A DNA stretch of 64,000 nt, from NCBI RefSeq assembly GCF_016889705.1, contig NZ_CP069526.1:7761001-7825000 (forward strand), given 5' to 3'. Both the position numbers and the translations under genes were made by a program. The notes under the pieces are model-generated. The model was not told the DNA's origin and did no database searches. It worked only from the letters and a program-made list of their open reading frames with translations. The DNA comes from Amycolatopsis sp. FDAARGOS 1241 (GTDB taxonomy: Bacteria; Actinomycetota; Actinomycetes; Mycobacteriales; Pseudonocardiaceae). Below are positions 16,832 through 27,171 of this stretch, one piece after another (positions within the stretch are counted from its first letter, which is position 1; each line of letters begins with the position of its first letter).

Positions 16832-17381
16832 GGCCGTGCCAGGCGCCCGCACCTCCAGCTGGCGGGCCTCCGCACCACACGCCGCGGCACGGCGCCGGCC
16901 GACCCCACAACATGCCGGACCAACCGCCCGCGTGGCCACCAACGGACCGCCGCACGGCCCGCCCGGGCGGCCACTCAGCGAACCGCCGCACGGGCCGCCC
17001 GCATACCCGCACCAGCCGGCGCCGCACAGCACCGGACCAGCCGACCGCACAGCCACACCGGAGTACCGCGCCGCCCGCCAAGAACACACACCAGCCAGCA
17101 GCCCAGAGCAGCGGACCAACCCGCCCGCGCTGCCACGCACCGGACGCCACGCCGCACCGCCACAGACCCACATCGGAGCACCGCGCCAAGGCGCCCGTAT
17201 ACCAGCACCGGCCAGCCACGCCGAGCGCCGAGCAGCCGCACAATGGAGCACGGCGCTGGACGCCCGCAACCCGCGCCGATCAACCACTCACGCGACCACA
17301 CGCCCGGAGCGCCGCACCGCCCGCCCAGGCCGCGTCGGTCCACTCCTGCTCGAACACCTGTCAGCACCCGGCTGATCCGCG
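16832..17381. other. 550-base GC-rich spacer without a recognisable gene
   Basis: Between the Lnt-like stop and hutI. Every frame reads as Pro/Arg/His/Thr-rich low complexity, and no frame shows the third-position GC bias of real genes here. Loosely repeated blocks (for example CACCGGACCAGCCGACCGCA and related strings near 17030 and 17140) suggest a degenerated repeat. No RNA gene or promoter was recognised. Confidence 0.5.
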
Positions 17382-18527
17382 TCAGCGCATCCGCTCACCC
17401 CGCCTCCACACCGCGTGCGTGAGCGGCACCCCGGGCCGGTACGCGAGGTGCGTCACCGAAGGCGCCTCCAGCACGTGCACGTCAGCCCGCGCGCCCGGCC
17501 GCAGGTAGCCGACGTCGTCGCGCCGCAACGCCCGCGCACCGCCGGCCGTGGCCGACCACACGGCCTCGTCCACGGTCATCCGCATCTGCAGCACCGCTGT
17601 CGTCACGCAGAACGCCATCGACGTCGTGTACGAGCTGCCCGGGTTCGCGTTGCTGGCCAACGCGACCGTCGCGCCCGCCTGGAGCAACCGCCGCGCCGGC
17701 GCCAGCGCCTGCCGGGTCGACAGATCGCACGCGGGCAACAGGGTCGCCACCGTTCCCGACGCCGCCAGCGCCTCGACGTCCTCGCCACTGAGGTACGTGC
17801 AGTGATCCACGCTCGCCGCGCCCAGCTCCACCGCGAGCCGCACGCCGGGTCCCTCGCCCAGCTGGTTGCCGTGCACCCGCAACCCGAGCCCCCGCTCCGC
17901 CGCCGCCTTGAGCACCCGCGCCGACTGTGCCTCGTCGAACGCGCCCGTCTCGCAGAACACGTCGGCCCACCGCACATGCGGCGCCACCGCGGCCAGCATC
18001 TCGCCGCAGACCAGGTCTACATAGGACTCCGCGTCCGCGCCCGGCGGCACGAGGTGCGCCCCGAGGTAGGTGACCTCGTCGGCCACCTCCGCCGCGATCC
18101 GCGCCGAACGAGCCTCGTCCTCGACAGTCAGCCCGTACCCGGTTTTGGTCTCCAGGCACGTCGTCCCCTGCGCGGCCGCCTCCTCGACGTGCCGGCGCAG
18201 GTTCGCCGCCAGCTGCTCGTCGGACGCTTCCCGCGTCGCCCCGACCGTGACGGCGATTCCGCCCGCGGTGTAGGGCTTTCCGGCCATGCGCGCTTCGAAC
18301 TCCGCCGTGCGGTCGCCCGCGAACACGAGGTGCGTGTGGCTGTCCACCCACCCCGGCAGCACGGCCCGCCCCTCGACATCCACCCGCTCGTCCGCGGCCG
18401 GCGCCTTCGCGGCCGGCCCGGCCCACGCGACGACGCCGTCGTCGAGCACCAGCGCCGCGTCGGACAGCTTGCCCAGTTCGGCGTCGTTGGTGGTGAGCTC
18501 ACCGATTCCCGTGATCAGAACTGCCAC
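17382..18527 (-). CDS. hutI: Imidazolonepropionase
   Basis: 381 residues from the GTG at 18527, which overlaps the hutF stop by 13 bp. It is a metal-dependent amidohydrolase: [16 protein letters not shown] has the metal ligands His64 and His66, ETKTGYGL and VHGNQLGEG carry substrate and metal residues, and the catalytic-His region [11 protein letters not shown] follows. It hydrolyses 4-imidazolone-5-propionate to N-formimidoyl-L-glutamate, step three of histidine breakdown. It is the last gene of the hut operon and there is no obvious terminator after it. Confidence 0.96.
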   Translation of the reverse strand: MAVLITGIGELTTNDAELGKLSDAALVLDDGVVAWAGPAAKAPAADERVDVEGRAVLPGWVDSHTHLVFAGDRTAEFEARMAGKPYTAGGIAVTVGATREASDEQLAANLRRHVEEAAAQGTTCLETKTGYGLTVEDEARSARIAAEVADEVTYLGAHLVPPGADAESYVDLVCGEMLAAVAPHVRWADVFCETGAFDEAQSARVLKAAAERGLGLRVHGNQLGEGPGVRLAVELGAASVDHCTYLSGEDVEALAASGTVATLLPACDLSTRQALAPARRLLQAGATVALASNANPGSSYTTSMAFCVTTAVLQMRMTVDEAVWSATAGGARALRRDDVGYLRPGARADVHVLEAPSVTHLAYRPGVPLTHAVWRRGERMR

Positions 18528-19819
18528 AGCGCCTCGATCTCCTCGGCCAGTACGGTTTCCGGTCGCTCCACGAGCACGTGACAGCCCTCGCGCACCACGT
18601 CCCGGCCCGCGACGACCACGTGCCGCACGTCCGCGGCCCCGGCGGCGAACACCACCCCCGACGGCTCGATCCCCGCCGTGCGCACGGAATCCAGCGCCAC
18701 TGTCACCAGGTCCGCCCCGGCGCCGACCGCCAGCCGCCCCACCTCCGGCCACCCGACGGACGCGTGGTCCGTGCCCGCCGCGAGCAGCTCCCCGGCCGTG
18801 AACCGGCCGCGTTCCTCGCTCGCCAGCCGGTCGTCGAGCTCCAGCGCGCGGGTTTCCTCGAAGGCGTCGACCACGGCGTTGCTGTCGCTGCCGACGCCGA
18901 GCCGCACACCCGCGTCGAGCAGCTGCCGCGCGGGCCCGATGCCGTCGCCGAGGTCGCGTTCGGTCGTCGGGCAGAAGCACGCGGCCGCCCGCGCGTCGCC
19001 GAGCCACTTGACGTCCTGGTCGGTCAGGTGCGTCGCGTGCACCGCGACCAGCCGTTCACCCAGCACGCCGTGGTGCTGCAGCAGAACAGTCGGCGTGCAG
19101 CCGTAGGCCGCCTCGCACTGCTCGTTCTCCGCCCGCTGCTCGGACAGGTGGATGTGCAGCGGCCGCCCGGCCGGCACCGCCGCGTCGACCGTCGGCAGGT
19201 CGGCACCCGGCACCGCGCGCACGGAATGGATCGCCCCGCCGACGCGGAACAACTCGTCCTCCGCCAGCGCCGCAACCCGCGTAGCCCACTGCTGCGCCGA
19301 ACCGTCGGAAAACCGCTGCTGCACCTCGTCCGGCGGCACACCGATGCCGCCCGCGAGGTAACACGTGTCTAGCAACGTCAGTCGAAGGCCGGCTTCGCGC
19401 GCGGCCTCGCGCAACGCTTCGCCCATCGCGTTGGGCGAGGCGTACGGCCGTCCGCCCGGCGCGTGGTGCAGGTAGTGGAACTCGCCGACGCTGGTGTAGC
19501 CGGCGAGCACCATCTCCGCGTAGACGCCCCGCGCGAGCCGGTAGTAGGCGTCCGGGTCCAGCCGTGCGGCGAGCGAGTACATGCGCTCGCGCCACGTCCA
19601 GAACGTGCCACGCTCGTGGTGCGTCCGGCCCCGCAGCGCACGGTGGAACGCGTGCGAATGGCCGTTGGCGAACCCCGGCAGCGTCAGCCCCGCGAGGACG
19701 GTACCGGACCGGGGTGACCCCGCCGTGACCGACGTGATCAGCCCATCACGCACCTGCACCAGCACGCCGTCCGCGATCCCGTCGGGCAGCCACGCCCGTT
19801 CGCACCAGTACGTGGTCAT
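18515..19819 (-). CDS. hutF: Formimidoylglutamate deiminase
   Basis: 434 residues from the ATG at 19819. An amidohydrolase-superfamily deiminase with [19 protein letters not shown] near the N-terminus (metal-binding His-X-His), then [15 protein letters not shown] and [19 protein letters not shown], typical of HutF. It converts N-formimidoyl-L-glutamate to N-formyl-L-glutamate and ammonia. Its presence means this organism uses the two-step deiminase route and not direct HutG formiminoglutamase. The start overlaps the M20 hydrolase stop by 4 bp. Confidence 0.95.
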   Translation of the reverse strand: MTTYWCERAWLPDGIADGVLVQVRDGLITSVTAGSPRSGTVLAGLTLPGFANGHSHAFHRALRGRTHHERGTFWTWRERMYSLAARLDPDAYYRLARGVYAEMVLAGYTSVGEFHYLHHAPGGRPYASPNAMGEALREAAREAGLRLTLLDTCYLAGGIGVPPDEVQQRFSDGSAQQWATRVAALAEDELFRVGGAIHSVRAVPGADLPTVDAAVPAGRPLHIHLSEQRAENEQCEAAYGCTPTVLLQHHGVLGERLVAVHATHLTDQDVKWLGDARAAACFCPTTERDLGDGIGPARQLLDAGVRLGVGSDSNAVVDAFEETRALELDDRLASEERGRFTAGELLAAGTDHASVGWPEVGRLAVGAGADLVTVALDSVRTAGIEPSGVVFAAGAADVRHVVVAGRDVVREGCHVLVERPETVLAEEIEALWQF

Positions 19820-21012
19820 CCCGCCAGCCGTTCCAGCACCTCGGCCAGCGCCCGCGCGCCGGCCTCCACGTCGCCGGCCTCGGCGAACTCCTCCGGAGAG
19901 TGGCTGATGCCCGTGGGATTGCGCACGTACAGCATCCCGGCCGGCACGAACCCGGCCAGGATCGCCGCGTCGTGGCCCGCGCCCGTGGGCAGCTCCGGCA
20001 CGCCGCCGAGCCATTCCCCCAGGTTGCGCCGAAGGCGCTCGTCGAATACGACGTCGTCGGAGTACGACTCGCGCGCGACGGTCAGCTCACAGCCCTCTGC
20101 CTCGGCAGCCGCGCGGGCAGCCTGGGTGATGGCCTCGACCAGCTCAGGCGTGACCGTGCCCGGCACCCGCGCGTCGAGCCACAGGTCCACGGTGGACGCG
20201 ATGACGTTCGTGCCACCGGGGGTCGGCACCAGCCGGCCGACGGTCGCCCGCGCGTCGGGTCGCGCCTTCGCCAGCCGCCGCACGGCGACCACGGTCTCGG
20301 CCGCCGGCAGCATTGGGTCCACGCGGTCGGCGATCAGCGTCGCGCCGGCGTGGTTTCCCTGCCCGGTGAAGGAGAACCGCCACCGTCCGTGGGCGATCAC
20401 CGTGCTGCCGACCGCCACCGGCGAACCCAGGTCGATCAGCCCTCGGCCCTGCTCCACGTGCAGCTCCAGGAACCGCCCGATGAGCCCCAGCCGGTCGGGC
20501 TCCGCGCCGATCCGGTCCACGTCGAGACCGGACTTCGCGGCCGCCTCCCAGAACGTGACCCCGTCCGGGTCGCGCAGCGCCCGCGCCCGGTCCGCGGTGA
20601 TGGTGCCCGTCAGCAGCCGCGAGCCGAGACACGGCACCCCGAACCGGCCGCCTTCCTCCTCGGCGAACACGACCACCGCGAACGGCTTGGCGGGCCGGAA
20701 GCCCTTGGCCTGCAACGCCTCCACGGCCGCCAGAGCGCTCGTCACGCCGAGCGGCCCGTCGAACGCGCCGCCGCCCGGCACCGAGTCGAGGTGGCTGCCG
20801 GTCACCACAGCGTCCGGCCCCGGTGCGCCCCACCAGGCCCACATGTTGCCGTTGCGATCGGTCTCCACGGCCAGGCCCAGCCGCTCCGCCCGTTCGACGA
20901 ACCACGCGCGCAGGTCGTGCTCGGGAGCGTCGAACGCGTGCCGGGAGTAGCCGCCGCGCCTCCCGTCGCGCCCGACGCCGGCGATCTCGTCGAGCAGCCC
21001 GGAGGCCGTCAC
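19816..21012 (-). CDS. M20-family amidohydrolase (allantoate amidohydrolase/N-carbamoyl-amino-acid hydrolase type) in the hut operon
   Basis: 398 residues. Motifs of the dinuclear M20 amidases: [19 protein letters not shown] (metal ligand and catalytic Asp), then AEEEGGRFG (catalytic base and metal ligand), [10 protein letters not shown], and a C-terminal [10 protein letters not shown]. Named relatives act on allantoate or N-carbamoyl amino acids. Here it sits, with 4-bp overlaps on both sides, exactly where the pathway needs an N-formylglutamate deformylase, and no classical HutG gene is visible. The inferred reaction is N-formylglutamate to glutamate plus formate; this is position-based. 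Confidence 0.85.
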   Translation of the reverse strand: MTASGLLDEIAGVGRDGRRGGYSRHAFDAPEHDLRAWFVERAERLGLAVETDRNGNMWAWWGAPGPDAVVTGSHLDSVPGGGAFDGPLGVTSALAAVEALQAKGFRPAKPFAVVVFAEEEGGRFGVPCLGSRLLTGTITADRARALRDPDGVTFWEAAAKSGLDVDRIGAEPDRLGLIGRFLELHVEQGRGLIDLGSPVAVGSTVIAHGRWRFSFTGQGNHAGATLIADRVDPMLPAAETVVAVRRLAKARPDARATVGRLVPTPGGTNVIASTVDLWLDARVPGTVTPELVEAITQAARAAAEAEGCELTVARESYSDDVVFDERLRRNLGEWLGGVPELPTGAGHDAAILAGFVPAGMLYVRNPTGISHSPEEFAEAGDVEAGARALAEVLERLAG

Positions 21013-22661
21013 GCGTTGTCCCGCATGGGGATCCGCACGCCGCGCTCGTCGGCGATCTCGGTGGCGTGGTCGTAACCGGCGTCCACGTGCCGGATCACGC
21101 CCATGCCCGGATCGTTGGTCAGCACCCGCTCGAGCTTCTGCACGGCCAGCGGCGTGCCGTCGGCGACGGTCACCTGGCCCGCGTGGATCGAGCGGCCCAT
21201 GCCGACGCCGCCGCCGTGGTGGATCGACACCCAGCTCGCGCCCGACGCGGTGTTGACCAGCGCGTTGAGCAGCGGCCAGTCGGCGATCGCGTCGGAGCCA
21301 TCGGCCATGCCTTCGGTCTCGCGGTACGGCGACGCGACGCTGCCGGAATCGAGGTGGTCGCGCCCGATGACCACGGGGGCCTTCAGCTCACCGCGGGCCA
21401 CCATCTCGTTGAACCGCAGGCCCGCGAGGTGGCGTTCGCCGTAGCCGAGCCAGCAGATCCGCGCCGGCAGCCCCTGGAACGCCACGCGCTCGCCGGCCAG
21501 CTTGATCCAGCGCGCCAGCGACTCGTTCTCCGGGAACAGCTCGAGCATCGCGCGGTCGGTCGCCGCGATGTCCTCGGGGTCGCCCGAGAGCGCCGCCCAG
21601 CGGAACGGGCCGTTGCCCTCACAGAACAGCGGGCGGAGGTAGGCGGGCACGAAGCCCGGGAAGTCGAACGCGCGCTCGCAGCCGCCGAGCTTCGCCTCGC
21701 CGCGCAGGGAGTTGCCGTAGTCGAAGACCTCGGCGCCGGCGTCGAGGAAGCCGAGCATGGCGTTGACGTGGTCGGCCATGGCCTCGCGCGCCCGGTCGGT
21801 GAACTCGTCGGGTTTCTTGGCCGCGTAGTCGTGCCAGTCGTCCACGCTCACGCCCTTGGGCAGGTAGGACAGCGGGTCGTGCGCCGAGGTCTGGTCGGTC
21901 ACGATGTCCACCTCGACGCCGCGGCGCAGCAGCTCCGGGAGCACCTCCGCGGCGTTGCCCACCACGGCCACCGACAGCGGCCGCCGCTCCTTCTTCGCGG
22001 CGGTGACGCGGCGGATCGCGTCGTCGAGGTCGTCGGCCACTTCGTCGAGGTAACGCGTTTCCACGCGGCGGTGCGCGCGCTGCGGGTCGCACTCGACGAC
22101 CAGGGCCACCCCGTCGTTCATCGTCACCGCGAGCGGCTGGGCCCCGCCCATGCCACCCAGTCCGGCGGTGACGGTGAGCGTGCCGCGCAAGTTACCCCCG
22201 AAGCGCTTCTTGGCCACGGCGGCGAACGTCTCGTAGGTGCCCTGCAGGATGCCCTGCGTGCCGATGTAGATCCACGAACCGGCCGTCATCTGGCCGTACA
22301 TCGTGAGGCCCTGCTGCTCCAAGCGGCGGAACTCGGGCCAGGTCGCCCAGTCGCCCACGAGGTTCGAGTTCGCGATCAGCACGCGCGGCGCCCACTCGTG
22401 CGTGCGGAACACCCCGACCGGCTTGCCCGACTGGACGAGCAGCGTCTCGTCGTTGTCCAAAGTGGTCAGTTCACGCGTGATCGCGTCGAAGCTCGCCCAG
22501 TTGCGCGCGGCCTTGCCGGTACCGCCGTAGACGACCAGGTCCTCCGGCCGCTCGGCGACCTCGGGGTCGAGGTTGTTGTGGAACATGCGCAGCGCGGCTT
22601 CGGTCTGCCACGACTTCGCGGTCAGCTGCGTGCCGCGCGCGGCGCGGACGGTGCGGGACAT
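21009..22661 (-). CDS. hutU: Urocanate hydratase
   Basis: 550 residues, the normal HutU length. Typical blocks are present: the N-terminal [32 protein letters not shown], the NAD-binding [20 protein letters not shown] region (around 180), and the C-terminal [19 protein letters not shown]. It uses NAD+ as an electrophile to hydrate urocanate to imidazolonepropionate. The stop overlaps the start of the M20 gene (4 bp), and hutH ends 3 bp upstream of its ATG. Confidence 0.97.
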   Translation of the reverse strand: MSRTVRAARGTQLTAKSWQTEAALRMFHNNLDPEVAERPEDLVVYGGTGKAARNWASFDAITRELTTLDNDETLLVQSGKPVGVFRTHEWAPRVLIANSNLVGDWATWPEFRRLEQQGLTMYGQMTAGSWIYIGTQGILQGTYETFAAVAKKRFGGNLRGTLTVTAGLGGMGGAQPLAVTMNDGVALVVECDPQRAHRRVETRYLDEVADDLDDAIRRVTAAKKERRPLSVAVVGNAAEVLPELLRRGVEVDIVTDQTSAHDPLSYLPKGVSVDDWHDYAAKKPDEFTDRAREAMADHVNAMLGFLDAGAEVFDYGNSLRGEAKLGGCERAFDFPGFVPAYLRPLFCEGNGPFRWAALSGDPEDIAATDRAMLELFPENESLARWIKLAGERVAFQGLPARICWLGYGERHLAGLRFNEMVARGELKAPVVIGRDHLDSGSVASPYRETEGMADGSDAIADWPLLNALVNTASGASWVSIHHGGGVGMGRSIHAGQVTVADGTPLAVQKLERVLTNDPGMGVIRHVDAGYDHATEIADERGVRIPMRDNA

Positions 22662-22663
22662 TG

Positions 22664-24199
22664 TCAGACCTCCAGACGGGCGGCGGCCAGGACGGCGCCG
22701 GAGCGGACGAGTTCTTCGGCAGCCGCGATCTCGGGCGCCAGGTGACGGTCGGGGCCGGGGCCCGCGACCTTCGTGCGGAGCAGGTCACGCACCGCGCCGG
22801 TGACCGGCGAAGGTTCGAGCGGTGCGCGGAAGTCGAGCGCACGGGCGGCGGTGAGCAGCTCGATCGCCAGCACCGTCGTCAGGCCGTCGACGGCCTTGCG
22901 CAGCTTCCGGGCCGCAGACCAGCCCATGGAGACGTGGTCCTCCTGCATCGCGCTGCTCGGGATGGAGTCGACCGACGCGGGCACCGCGAGCCGCTTGAGC
23001 TCGCTGACCACGGCGGCCTGCGTGTACTGGGCGATCATGTGCCCGGAGTCGACCCCCGGGTCGTGGGCCAGGAACGGCGGCAGGCCGTGGGAACGCGCCT
23101 TGTCGAGCATCCGGTCGGTGCGCCGCTCGGCCATGCTGGCGACGTCGGCGACCGGCACTGCGAGGAAGTCCAGTACGTACGCCACGGGTGCGCCGTGGAA
23201 GTTGCCGTTGGACTCGACCCGCCCGTCGGCCAGCACCACGGGGTTGTCCACAGCGGACCGCAGCTCGCGGTCGGCGACGAGTTCAGCGTGAGCGAGCGTG
23301 TCGCGCGCGGCGCCGTGGACCTGCGGAGCGCATCGCAGCGAGTACGCGTCTTGCACGCGGTTGCAGTCGGGCCCGCGGTGGCTCTCCACGATCTTCGACC
23401 CCTGCAGCGCGGCGAACATCCGCGCCGCGCTCGTCGCCTGCCCGGGATGCGGCCGCAGCGCCTGCAGGTCCGCGGCGAACGCCCGGTCGGTGCCCAGCAG
23501 CGCTTCGACGCTCATCGCCGCGATGAGGTCGGCGATGTCCAGCAGCCGGTGCAGGTCGGCGGCCGCGAGCAGCAGCATGCCGAGCATGCCGTCGGTGCCG
23601 TTGGTGAGCGCCAGGCCTTCCTTCTCGGCCAGCACGACGGGCGTGACGCCGGCCGCCTCCAGTGCCTCGGCGGCGGGTTTGCGTACGCCGTCGTGGTCGA
23701 CCTCGCCCTCGCCCATCAGCGCGAGCGCGACCGCAGCGAGCGGTGCGAGGTCACCCGAGCAGCCGAGTGATCCGTACTCGTGGACGACGGGAGTGATCCC
23801 CGCGTTGAGCAGGGCCGCAAGCGCTTGCGCCGTCTCCGGGCGCACGCCCGTGTACCCGCTGGCGAGCGTCCGCAGGCGCAGCAGCATCAACGCGCGGACG
23901 ACCTCGGTCTCCACCGCGGGCCCCGCGCCCGCCGCGTGCGAGCGGATCAGGCTGCGTTGCAACGCGGTGCGGCTCTCCACGGGGATGTGCCGCGTGGCGA
24001 GCGCGCCGAAGCCCGTGGAGACGCCGTACGTGGGCGAAGTCGCGTGCGCGAGGTCCTCGATGTGCTGGCGAGTAGCGGCGAGGTTCTTCTCGGCCGCCTC
24101 GGCGAGCCCGACGGGTGTGTGTCCGCGGACGACGCCGACGACCTCGGCCGCGGTCATCGGCTTCGAGCCCAAGAGCACTGGTTCCGGCATGTCAGCCAT
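22664..24199 (-). CDS. hutH: Histidine ammonia-lyase
   Basis: 511 residues from the ATG at 24199 ([11 protein letters not shown]). The cofactor motif is [12 protein letters not shown], so the 4-methylideneimidazole-5-one would form from Cys147-Ser148-Gly149; Ala is usual at the first position but Cys occurs in actinobacterial enzymes. Other blocks are [11 protein letters not shown] and [14 protein letters not shown]. It deaminates histidine to urocanate. It is the first gene of the operon. No convincing ribosome site precedes the ATG, so the mRNA may be leaderless. The divergent IclR gene starts 131 bp away. Confidence 0.96.
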   Translation of the reverse strand: MADMPEPVLLGSKPMTAAEVVGVVRGHTPVGLAEAAEKNLAATRQHIEDLAHATSPTYGVSTGFGALATRHIPVESRTALQRSLIRSHAAGAGPAVETEVVRALMLLRLRTLASGYTGVRPETAQALAALLNAGITPVVHEYGSLGCSGDLAPLAAVALALMGEGEVDHDGVRKPAAEALEAAGVTPVVLAEKEGLALTNGTDGMLGMLLLAAADLHRLLDIADLIAAMSVEALLGTDRAFAADLQALRPHPGQATSAARMFAALQGSKIVESHRGPDCNRVQDAYSLRCAPQVHGAARDTLAHAELVADRELRSAVDNPVVLADGRVESNGNFHGAPVAYVLDFLAVPVADVASMAERRTDRMLDKARSHGLPPFLAHDPGVDSGHMIAQYTQAAVVSELKRLAVPASVDSIPSSAMQEDHVSMGWSAARKLRKAVDGLTTVLAIELLTAARALDFRAPLEPSPVTGAVRDLLRTKVAGPGPDRHLAPEIAAAEELVRSGAVLAAARLEV

Positions 24200-24245
24200 T
24201 GGACAACGATCAGCGGCCCCGGCGGGAGGCCGAAGTTCGCGGCAG

Positions 24246-24263
24246 TGTCTGGTATCCAAGACA
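24246..24263. promoter_or_regulatory. Candidate IclR/HutR operator between hutH and the divergent regulator
   Basis: TGTCTGGTATCCAAGACA is an interrupted inverted repeat (7 of 9 positions match between half-sites), centred in the 131-bp divergent region. Position and symmetry suit a dimeric regulator binding site. Binding is not shown. Confidence 0.5.
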
Positions 24264-24330
24264 AGACGAGGTTGAAGGCGTCGGTGCCTGGCACGAGTGT
24301 CCCGCTCGTGCACCCTCGGGAGGGAGCCAG

Positions 24331-25137
24331 GTGAGCAGTTCGGACGTTCCCGCGCTCCGCCACGGCCTCGCCGTGCTGCGGCTGCTCGCGCGCCACGCCG
24401 GCCCCGTCTCCGCGGCCACCGTGGCCCGCGACCTGCACCTGCCGCGCTCGACGACCTACCACCTGCTCAACGAGCTCACCGCCGCGGGCTTCGTCGCCCA
24501 CCTGCCCGCCGAACGGCGCTACGGCCTCGGCATCGCCGCGTTCGAGCTCGGCTCGGCCTACCTGCGGCACGACCCGCTCGAACGGCTGGCCGCCCCGCTC
24601 CTGCGCAAGCTCGTGGACCGCGTCGGCCACACCGCCCACCTGGGCGTGCTGCACGGCAACGAATCCCTGTACCTGATCAAGGAACGCCCCGCCCGCCCCG
24701 AAACCCTCGTGACGGACGTCGGGGTCCGCCTGCCGGCGCAGCTCACCGCGTCGGGCCGCGCGATCCTGCGCCACCTGCCCGCGGCACACGTCCGCGCGCT
24801 GTTCCCGACGGCCGGCTCGTTCGTGCTGCGGACCAGCCGCGGACCCGATTCACTGGCCGCCCTGCGCCGCACGCTGGCGGCGGAACAGCGGCTCGGCTGG
24901 TCGGTCGAGGACGGCCACGTGACCGACGGGTTCGCCTCCGTCGCGGCCCCGGTGTTCGACCACGGCGCCCGCCCGATGGCGTCGATCTCCGTGACGCTGC
25001 GCCATCTCTGCCCCAACGGCAGCCCCGACGGCAGCGCCGGCGACGGCCCGTGCGGCGAGACGTTCCCGGACTTCGCCGCGGCCGTCGCGGAAGCAGCCGC
25101 CGAACTGACCGGCCGCATCGGCGGCAAGACCCCCTGA
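24331..25137 (+). CDS. IclR-family transcriptional regulator of the hut operon
   Basis: 268 residues from the GTG at 24331, preceded by GGGAGGG. The N-terminal winged helix is clear (ALRHGLAVLRLLARHAGPVS then LPRSTTYHLLNELTAAGFV). The C-terminal effector domain has IclR features (TAHLGVLHGNESLYLIKE; LTASGRAIL; AAPVFDHGARPMASISVT). It is divergent from hutH, so it most likely controls histidine utilisation in response to urocanate or another pathway intermediate. Known actinobacterial hut repressors differ between genera; activator or repressor cannot be told from sequence. Confidence 0.92.
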   Translation: MSSSDVPALRHGLAVLRLLARHAGPVSAATVARDLHLPRSTTYHLLNELTAAGFVAHLPAERRYGLGIAAFELGSAYLRHDPLERLAAPLLRKLVDRVGHTAHLGVLHGNESLYLIKERPARPETLVTDVGVRLPAQLTASGRAILRHLPAAHVRALFPTAGSFVLRTSRGPDSLAALRRTLAAEQRLGWSVEDGHVTDGFASVAAPVFDHGARPMASISVTLRHLCPNGSPDGSAGDGPCGETFPDFAAAVAEAAAELTGRIGGKTP

Positions 25138-25146
25138 CCGACGAAA

Positions 25147-25191
25147 CCGGCCCGCTCCGCCGCCCTGGTCGAGGACGGCGGAGCGGGCCGG
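25147..25191. terminator. Bidirectional hairpin terminator between the IclR and ggt genes
   Basis: A perfect 16-bp stem (CCGGCCCGCTCCGCCG at 25147-25162 with its complement at 25176-25191), with a 13-base loop, between convergent genes. A T-run is absent on both sides, as is common in high-GC actinomycetes. Confidence 0.8.
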
Positions 25192-25204
25192 TCGAACGAG
25201 CGGC

Positions 25205-27007
25205 TCAGCGGTGCGTGGAAACCACCATCGCCGAGGTACCGCCCCGGCGGACGGGTTCACCGGCCGCGAGGATCTTGCCGCCGCGCTCGAATTCGAGCCC
25301 GGCCGCGACGCCGATCGAACCAACGTTGGTGAAGCTCTGGCCCAGCGCCTGCAGTCCCGCCGTGGTCGGCTGCGCGAGGAACGCCGGCTCCGCGTCACTC
25401 GTCTTGGCGTTGCGCTGCGAAGCGCGCGGCGCGGCGATCGCGTCCGGCAGGCCCATCCCGAAGTCGAGCCGGTTGACCAGGACCTGCAGCACCGTCGTGA
25501 TGATCGTGGCGCCGCCCGGCGAACCGACCGCGAGCACCGGCTTGCCGTCCTTGAGCACGATCGTCGGCGACATGCTCGACCGCGGCCGCTTGCCCGGGGC
25601 CGGCAGGTTGGGGTCGGGCGCGGTGCCCTGCGTCGGCGCGAAGTTGAAATCCGTGAGCTCGTTGTTGAGCAGGAAGCCGCGGCCGGACACGGTGATGCCA
25701 CTACCCGCGAGCTGCTCGATCGTGTTCGTATACGACACGACGTTGCCCTGCTTGTCGCTCACCACGAAGTGGTTGGTGTGCTGCTCGTTGCTGTCCGACG
25801 ACGCAGCCGTGCCCGTCTCGCACCCACCACCCGTGGAGTACGGGTCACCGGGCGCAACCGGGCTCAACCCCGCTTTGTCCGGGTCGATCTGGCACGCGCG
25901 CGTGGCCGCGAACTGCTTCGACAGCAGCTGCTGCTGCGGCACTTTCACGTAGCGGGAGTCGCCGATGTAGCGGTTGCGGTCGGCGAAGGCGAGCCGGCTC
26001 GCCTCCAGGTAGTGGTGCAGCGCCTGCACCCGGTCCATCTTGGACAGGTCGAAGTTGCCCAGGATGTTCAGCGATTCCCCCACCGTGATGCCACCGCTGG
26101 AGGAGGGCGCCATGCCGTAGACGTCGTAACCGCGGTAGTTCACGTGCGTCGGCGACCCGTCGAGAGCACCGTAGGCCCGCAGGTCCGACAGCTGCATCGG
26201 GCCGGGGATCGACTTGATCGGCGCGCCCTGCGCCAATGGCGGGTTCTGCACCGTTTTTACCAGGTCACGGCCGACGGAACCGCCGTAGAGCGCCCCGATG
26301 CCCTGGTGGCTGATCTGGCGGTAGGTCTCGGCGAGGTCCGGGTTGCGGAACACCGAACCGACCTTCGGCGCCTCGCCGCCCGGCAGGAACAGCGCGGCGC
26401 TGGGCGCGAAGTGCGACAGCTTGTCCTTGAGCGAGGTGGTCTGGTCGGCGAACGTCTGGTTCACCACGAACCCGCGGTCCGCGACCTGCACGGCGGGCCG
26501 CAGGTCGTCGGCGAGGCTGAACTTGCCCCACCTCTGCAGCGCGCGCTGCCACGTGGCGACCATGCCGGGCACGCCGACGGACTTGCCGCTCTCGACGGCG
26601 GTCTCGAACGCGTACGGCTGCCCGGTGGCGGGATCGATGAACATGTCGGGCTTGTCCGCCGCCGGCGTGGTCTCGCGGCCGTCGATGGTCGAGATCCGCT
26701 TGGTCTTCGCGTCGTAGTAGACGAAGTACCCGCCACCGCCGGGCCCGGCGACGTACGGGTCGGTGACCCCGAGTGTGGCGGCGACCGCGACGGCGGCGTC
26801 GGCGGCGGTCCCGCCCCGGCGCAGGACGTCGATGCCGGCCTGCGTGGATTCGACGGTGTCCGACACGACCGCCCCGCCGTAGCCCTCGGCGACCGGTTGC
26901 TTGTCCGCGGTACCCGGGTGGGCCGAGGCCGCCGGCGCGGCAGCGGCCACCAGCCCCACGGTCAGCCCCGCGGACAGCAGGGCGGTGAGTGTTCGACGTC
27001 GGCTCAT
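25205..27007 (-). CDS. ggt: Gamma-glutamyltransferase (secreted)
   Basis: 600 residues from the ATG at 27007, with AAAGGGAG upstream. Signal peptide: a short basic start, a hydrophobic stretch and AAPAASAHP. It then follows the GGT/Ntn-hydrolase family: VSDTVESTQAGIDVLRRGGTAADAAV, RETTPA, and the autocleavage site in NEQHTNHFVVSD, where Thr is the expected nucleophile, followed by the YTNTIEQLAGSGI and GSPGGATI blocks. Self-cleavage yields two subunits. It transfers or hydrolyses gamma-glutamyl bonds, for example in glutathione or gamma-glutamyl peptides, outside the cell. Confidence 0.94.
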   Translation of the reverse strand: MSRRRTLTALLSAGLTVGLVAAAAPAASAHPGTADKQPVAEGYGGAVVSDTVESTQAGIDVLRRGGTAADAAVAVAATLGVTDPYVAGPGGGGYFVYYDAKTKRISTIDGRETTPAADKPDMFIDPATGQPYAFETAVESGKSVGVPGMVATWQRALQRWGKFSLADDLRPAVQVADRGFVVNQTFADQTTSLKDKLSHFAPSAALFLPGGEAPKVGSVFRNPDLAETYRQISHQGIGALYGGSVGRDLVKTVQNPPLAQGAPIKSIPGPMQLSDLRAYGALDGSPTHVNYRGYDVYGMAPSSSGGITVGESLNILGNFDLSKMDRVQALHHYLEASRLAFADRNRYIGDSRYVKVPQQQLLSKQFAATRACQIDPDKAGLSPVAPGDPYSTGGGCETGTAASSDSNEQHTNHFVVSDKQGNVVSYTNTIEQLAGSGITVSGRGFLLNNELTDFNFAPTQGTAPDPNLPAPGKRPRSSMSPTIVLKDGKPVLAVGSPGGATIITTVLQVLVNRLDFGMGLPDAIAAPRASQRNAKTSDAEPAFLAQPTTAGLQALGQSFTNVGSIGVAAGLEFERGGKILAAGEPVRRGGTSAMVVSTHR

Positions 27008-27171
27008 TGCACTCCCTTTCTCAGACCTGCGACGGTCTTCCGGGACTCCCGGCGAGGGGCAGCGCACGCCGTTCGCTCGCCGATGAGCATGTGACGGGAG
27101 GTTTACCACCGGTGAGCTCACACAGGAAGCCGTCTTGAGCCGGATTTAGGGTGGTTGCTCCGGACGCCCGA

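Noticed and set aside
15302..17287. 661-residue antisense frame across the Lnt-like gene and spacer
   Set aside because: Overlaps the recognised CN-hydrolase domain on the other strand and lacks real codon bias.
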